Assembly (NCBI GenBank): GCA_950295325.1
Contig: OX485806.1
Span: 54,307,169 to 54,371,168, forward strand
DNA from: Polytrichum commune
Taxonomy: Eukaryota; Streptophyta; Polytrichopsida; Polytrichales; Polytrichaceae
Length of the DNA: 64,000 nucleotides
Reading direction: 5' to 3'
In this document: positions 58,301 through 64,000 of the stretch, piece after piece
Layout of the letters: every line of letters begins with the position of its first letter
Position numbering within the stretch: the first letter of the stretch is position 1
Made by a program: the position numbers and the translations under genes
The notes under the pieces: generated by a model
What the model saw: the letters and a program-made list of their open reading frames with translations, nothing else
What the model was told of the DNA's origin: nothing
The model's database searches: none

Positions 58301-60889
58301 CACCATGAATGAGAGAGAAAGAGAGTGTGTGTGAATGTATGTGTGTTAAAGATTTTGAAACATTCTTTTTTACACAACAATCCATCAAAAAAACCAATTT
58401 CAAATATGTAGTCCATCACATGACCAATCATAATTTTTGGTAAAGATGAATAGTTTGCCCATATTACAATATGCATGTATGCCAACATAATAAAATTGTA
58501 GATTTTGGATGCTTGGTGGTTCCATGTTGAGATGTACGTAGTTATATGATTTTTTATGGATGATATTTGAAAAGGAAAATTTGTTGAGCCATATGTATGG
58601 GTGTGGGGTTTCTATGTGTTTTTTTGGAGGGTTTAGTAGCCTTGTGATTTTATCAAGGAATTTTAAGGTCTAGTCAAAGTCTAGTTGATGTTGTAGGTGT
58701 ATGTCACATGTTTCAATGAAAAGATCGATTATTACAATAAATGCATTAATGATTATTGGAAGAGGGTGGCTAACAAGTTGTTGTATGTAAATGTGTAGGT
58801 TTGGAGTGAAAGCAATTATGTACATTTTGGGGGTATGTGGATTGGGAGAAAATTTTGATGGTTTTAGCTAGATGTTGATATTCTAGTTGGAGTTTTTTTG
58901 TTCGGCAGAAAAAAAATTGTTTGACTTCCTCTATGGATATTTGGGCGTGTTTGTAGAAGATTCAATATTGGTCCATTTTTTGTTTCTATATCTCCACAAT
59001 TTACAAAAAAATGATTAGGATTAAAGTATATTTTCAATGTGTTTAATTTTGGTAATCTAGTGTTGAATCTCGTTGGATGATAATTTTTTTGGCATTGGTG
59101 GAGTGTGTTGTTTGTGTATACATTCATCTTATCCGATCTCATGATGATTTTGTTCAGTGTTTCTTGTCAGGATATGACCCTAAACCCTGAATTTTTAAAC
59201 CAAGCTAGCAAGTGTCAGAGATATGAGGGATTGACTAAGTGAATATAGAGACATTGAGCAAGTGTAAAGACATCAGATGAATTTAGTGACATATGAGATC
59301 AAATACCCAAGCAACAATTGAGGAAAACCAAAAAGTCCCCACAATTATGTAGTAGCGACCATGCAACTCACTTTGAAGGCAACCATAGGGTAGGGCCATC
59401 TGCCTCAAGAAAAATTGAAAATCTACAAAAAAAACTTCTTCAAAACATTCAATAAACAATTTAGCAACATGAGGTTGATTTCAACTTTGAAAATCTGGCA
59501 CAATAATTGATATGTAATCAAACCAAACATTCATATACCCAATCCCAACTTCCAACACCAACAATAATTTAATTGCCCATTTGACCATCGGTACTAGTTA
59601 CACCCAAACAAATCAAAATAAAGGAGTTGCAAAGCTACGTGGTGAGTGGTAACCTATGAGCAATTTAGAATGAGAAAAACCTTTGAAAATTAACCCACTG
59701 GGTGAAAATACGGTCAAGTGGACACCTATTGAACGTTGCATAGGTTTAAATAAAAATGATTCAAAAATATATACTAAGTTTAAATTTTATGAAGAAAAAA
59801 TCATAAATAATATTAAAACACATTGATCCGCAACGCCAAAATATTTCAAATAAAATCTACATATCCTAGAAGATAGTAAAAATGGTTTGTAAATAGGTGA
59901 TATTGAAGACATAATTGTGTAGAAAATGTTTTAAGTAAGATACAATACATTAGATTGATGTTTTTCTAAAGTATATAGTAAATTCAACGAATACAAAAAA
60001 TCCAATTTCAAATTATTTAAGGAAATTTAACATTTTTTAGCATTTTTAAAATCATAAGATTTGAGGATCTCAACTTGATATTAGATGCTTGAGTATTTAA
60101 CAAAAAATAAAAGCATCTATGAAGAAACCAAGTTAAAAAAACATTTTTCTACTATTTTAGGCGTTTAATAAAAAAATTGTATGGTTGAAGTATATCGAAG
60201 TAGGGGGAGAAGAACTTAAGATTTATTGCAAAAACATACAATCTTCACCTTACACAAGCTTTCTCCACACACTCACTCACAAGATTTGACTTGGCAAGAA
60301 TGCCAAACCAAGGAGGAGGATCCTCATTGAGAAACCTTCATTTTCACATCTAGATTCATCCATCCAAACCTAAATGAATGAAGCCCAATGGATAAGGTGC
60401 GGCCGCCGACGCCGCATACCGTGACAACTGTCATGTAAATAGCGATCGTGTGCCACTGCAACTCGAGTACCAACCACCACTAACAAACAACACTAAAACA
60501 TAGCAAAGTCACACATAAACAACACACCTCGACATGCCCCCCCTCACCTGACTATGAAGTCCCGCCAAACAGCTAGGACCAAAGCCAATCCAAATGGCAA
60601 GGATAATAAAAGATTGCTCCGCAACTAACTAGTGTGGTGAATGTTATTCCAAGGAACTGTAGGTTGGGTGCAATGTGAGCCCCATCCTTAATCGCCTCTG
60701 ATGTTTGGCCATCAGATTCCAAAGAATTAAATCCACCGCCTCATGTTGATTGCGTCTCTAAGCCATAACTCCTTATTTTCCATTTGGGCATGTACACGAT
60801 GATGAAAACTACACATGATAATTAAGTACGATTGGTGGAAGCACCAAGTACCAAAGATCCTCGACAGTGAGGACAACTCCACTGTCTAG
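55371..60889. other. AT-rich region without recognised gene
   Basis: Long AT-rich stretch with only short, motif-free frames. A 30-odd-bp direct duplication with ACTTTTACAAATATGAACAT occurs at 56640-56700. Purine and TG microsatellite-like runs occur at 58307-58347. GC-rich islets near 60400-60420 may belong to the 3' end or LTR of the Ty3 element downstream. Confidence 0.4.
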
Positions 60890-61909
60890 ATGGTAGAGAA
60901 GTCAAGGGTGGCCTCAAGCATGCCATGTGCCAACCACGTTGACACTGATCACACAAAGCATAGTAGCCGTTCCTTTCTTCTCTCCACACACAAAACATGG
61001 AAGACCCTCTGGCACGACAACCAATTTAGGATGAACTGTACCCTCAATGGGTAGATGACATGGGGCACAGTTTTTGGAATGCTCGCAACACTCCCTGCCA
61101 TCCTTACCTTCCAACAGTAACAAACCACTCGGCAACACCTCTTTCACCCGAAGGATAGTGCGTCCCGCCCTGACATGCAATGTCATAGGCGCCTCACATT
61201 GGAGATAAACATAATCCCCCTGTTGGAATCTCCGCAACTGAGGTCGGTAAGCACCACTGCAAATGCATGCATAATGCAATGTGTCACAGTGCTGAGCAAT
61301 GGACAAATTCTCCATGGGCATAGGCATGGCCCTCTGGAAGAATAGAGCCCGCTCCTGCAAACACTCTGCCCAAATGTTTGGGTCATCCAAGTCCATAACA
61401 TGAGCTAACTTTTCTCGGATAGAACTTGGGAGTATAGGCTCACGTCCATACAACAACTGATATGGGCTGTAAGACGCCAAAGAGGCATGCCTACTAAATT
61501 GATAGCCCATAGCAATCCAAGACAACATAAGGTCCCAATCCCGGTGGCTTCCTCGAAGTAATCCATACTTCCTCAAGCTACGTTTGGTTGTCTGAACAAC
61601 CCGTTCAGCCAAACCATCCGCCTCTGGATGATCCCGAGAGGTGGTGGGGTGATCTATGAGCGCCTTAGTGCACAAGTCCTCAAAAGCACCGAAGAACTCC
61701 CTCCCTTGGTCCGTCAATACCTCAGCCGGTGCTCCAAAACGTGCCAACACACGATCCAAAAAGGCGGCCGCGGCCAACTCTGCAGAGTTTTGGGGAAAAA
61801 CAACAAATTCAATCCACTTGCTAAAATATTTCATCATCACGAACACGTACTTTGCTCCACGTGGCATGACAACCAACGGTCCTGCAAAGTCCAGCGACCA
61901 ACGGTCGCC
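60890..61909 (-). pseudogene. Ty3 integrase core with PHD-like C-terminal finger
   Basis: This continues from the previous piece across an in-frame TAG (61910-61912). The first catalytic Asp lies in 'WSLDFAGPL', the second in 'LTDQGREF', and the Glu in 'EADGLAERVV', giving the D,D,E triad of retroelement integrases. Downstream is an SH3-like region ('QQGDYVYLQC'), then 'CFVCG' starting a Cys-rich finger. One base appears lost just after 'TATML' (near 60960). The remaining Cys/Trp-His/Cys residues of a PHD-type finger lie in the next frame down to about 60915, and the open frame ends early at 60914. PHD-like fingers at this position are known in some Ty3 elements of algae and non-seed plants (from memory). 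Inactive as read. Confidence 0.7.
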
Positions 61910-62940
61910 CTATCCCATGATAGGTAAAGGTTGTAACTGAGGTGACAAGGTGTTAAAGCTAGACCTGACTCGGTTACAAACTTCACACCTCTCGACATAA
62001 GCAACCACCTGTTGATACATGTTAGTCCACCAATATTGGCCACGCAACATCGAATGTGTCTTGCGTATGCCAAAATGGCCAAGTTCCTCGTGCACTTGTT
62101 GCACCAAGAAGGCCCTTTGATTCGGCCTAGGGACAATGCGCCTTGTCCCATCCGACCACAATCGAAATAACAAACTGTTCTCCCAACGGAACCTTGTTAT
62201 TTGATGTCCAATCCTATCCCTTTCCATTGCCGATGTCGACGAAGGAAATATCCCTTGCTGAAGCTTATGCCATACGGGAAGATTTTCCCATATATCCACA
62301 ATAGCTTGAGGTCGATCAGTCTCATCATCCGAGCCCTGTATCGGAATCTCAATAGATGCACCAGAAAATAAAGTGAAGTAAACAGCCGCGTACCAACGTG
62401 GAACCGCCTCTCGATCACAATCTCCATGCCACCTAGCCCCGGTCAAATCCTCATCCGAAGGACTTGGATTGCGTGAGAGTCCATATGCATCCAGGTTGGT
62501 AATCCCAGCACGGTGTACCTCTTCAAAGTCATACTCCTGGAGCAACAAATCCCACATGGTGAGCTTGCCAGTAAGCTTATCCGACTCCATAAGCCACCGT
62601 AACGGTTGATGGTCAATTACCAAAGTAAAGTGTTGACCATGAAGATATGGCCGGAAATGGGCAATAGGCCACACCGCCGCCAATGCTTCTCCCTCATAAG
62701 ATGAATAATTGGCATCCGTCGTATTGTTGCTTCGCGACGTGTAAGCAACAACATACTCCCGGCCAAAGTCATCCTTCTGAGTGAGAACTGCTTCCAAGCC
62801 CAATGAGCTCCAATCCATATGCAACTGGAAATATTTGGAGACATCTGGACGTCGAAGCACTGGAGCCGTACCCAGTCTTTGCTTCAACGTTTCGAGTGTT
62901 TGTTGTTGCTCACGACCCCAAGTCTAATGTTGGTCCTTGC
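61910..62940 (-). pseudogene. Ty3 RNase H and integrase zinc finger
   Basis: The frame enters at 'WGREQQQTLETLKQRL' (62935-62888) and continues from 62887. RNase H-like features are 'FQLHMDWSSLGLEAVLTQ', 'AYTSRS', 'YEGEALAAVWPI' and 'TLVIDHQPLRWLM'. The integrase N-terminal zinc-binding HHCC motif follows (HEELGH ... CEVCNRVR), ending 'LQPLPIMG' at the TAG stop 61910-61912. Upstream, the sequence jumps to a region that normally precedes the RT domain, so RT is lost by internal deletion. Confidence 0.75.
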
Positions 62941-64000
62941 TCGTGAGAATGGTGAGCAAATAAATGCTCGTATTTTCCGTGCCTCAGCACCAGTGAGATG
63001 AGGGCCCAATTCCAATGGCCAATCATCAAACTCTGTGCTTTCCTTCTCCACTAGAAAAGATCCACCTGGTGCTGGCACGGACTCTAACTGCTAATGAGAG
63101 GAGGGGGCATTAATCGTTCGGTTTCTCCAACCATGATTTCAAATACTTCTCCATGGATGTGGACCGCTGTGCCCCCTGACTATAATTTTCTATCCCCTGA
63201 GACAACAGTTGGTCACCATGATGCTGTTGCAATGCAAGGCATAAACCAACAGTCTACACCATGGTAGGAAGATCCATGGCTTGGCCCAACACGAAGTGCC
63301 GTTGGCCCTTAGAAAGGCCAAGAGCTGCTGTGGTGCTAGTGCGGAATCCCATGGCCCGCTCCTCTTCGTTAGCCAATGGTTCGGTGTGGGTTTTGGTGTG
63401 AGTATCCCACACCATACCCGGGCCCCGATCGCGGAATGCGAATGACTATGGAAACGTCATAAAGGTGAGAGATGCCTGCCGTGATGCCCCCACTTTGTTG
63501 ACCAATCCCAACGGGGGTAAATCATCTCGAACAATCGGGAAAGAGGTCCGGTTTGGATCCAAGATGTCATCCACCTTTTGATCAAAGGTGAAGGCACTAT
63601 AGAAAATGTTGCAGCTAAAGTAGATGACGGTTCGAGGTTGGTCCAAATCCATCGAGGCTGTGAGCCCAATGTTGTGTTCACATGTAATCTTGACCATTAA
63701 GAATTGAGGCTTTTGATTTATATCAAATATTCAAAAAAAATAAAATGGGTTAGGTTTTAAAGTTTAGATTTGGATTGAGTTAAAGGGTTAGATTACGAGT
63801 GGTTAGGGCTAGTGGGGTAGAGGAACTAAATTAGAGATTAGAAGGAAGTTAATTGGCACCGAGGTTAATCGTTGGACACCCAGTTTTATGTTGGTTTTAG
63901 GCTCTTACCTGGTCGGTTTTAGGAGTGGGCTGCCGGGCTAAAATTTCGGCCGCAAGGAAGTCCACAAAAGTAGTTGGGGGAAGGAGGCAACTCGAGATGG

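Larger units (their letters stand above)
60890..64000 (-). mobile_element. Ty3-type retrotransposon, decayed, open at window end
   Basis: On the reverse strand the order is: gag-like text (about 63450-63100), a pre-RT segment ('DDWPLELGPHLTGAEARKIR', about 63040-62970), RNase H, the HHCC integrase finger, integrase core, and a C-terminal Cys-rich finger. The RT domain that should lie between the pre-RT segment and RNase H is missing at about 62935. No LTR was defined. Integrase after RNase H identifies Ty3/gypsy order. Confidence 0.75.

Overview
The window looks like a gene-poor, transposon-rich stretch of a land-plant nuclear genome. Three things support this: a plant-type EDC4/VARICOSE gene, a TFIIIA locus with the 5S-rRNA-like intronic element found in land plants, and typical plant transposable elements (solo LTRs, MULEs, Ty3 and LINE fragments). 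The species cannot be read from the sequence. A non-seed plant (bryophyte, lycophyte or fern) is my guess, not a demonstration.

Layout. 1-0.59 kb and 10.74-11.35 kb are two halves of one ~70-bp palindromic tandem array. A 10.15-kb LTR-type insertion (587-10739, TSD TGTTT) splits it. That insertion is two tandem units, each carrying a reverse-strand coiled-coil ORF. Unit 1 is cut by a solo LTR (1458-2430). Unit 2 is cut by two G-rich, MULE-like elements (7034-7918 and 9419-10355). At 11.4-15.5 kb is an intron-containing but broken gene that joins a ParB-like GNHR-type region to an N4/N6 DNA-methyltransferase domain; a second scrap of its family lies near 24.2 kb. 15.5-30.6 kb is mostly degenerate sequence, including a reverse-strand transposase remnant. 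30.67-36.29 kb holds two inverted solo LTRs, one split by a 3.7-kb MULE with 831-bp terminal inverted repeats. A LINE reverse-transcriptase remnant sits at 37.2-38.0 kb.

38.7-55.4 kb is a genic island. It contains an orphan LisH/TAF5-like first exon; a TFIIIA gene with five recognisable coding exons, two tandem 5S-rRNA mimics in its first coding intron, and a reading frame broken in exon 2; and, converging on it, a complete 13-coding-exon EDC4/VARICOSE gene on the reverse strand (mRNA-decapping scaffold). 55.4-60.9 kb is AT-rich with no recognised gene. 60.9-64 kb is a decayed Ty3-type retrotransposon whose integrase ends in a PHD-like finger; its RT domain is missing from the part seen.

Only EDC4 appears fully intact. 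The TFIIIA locus would make a truncated protein as read, although its regulatory mimic is duplicated. Exon coordinates were derived by eye from splice consensus, phase and homology remembered for these families. No alignment or database search was run.
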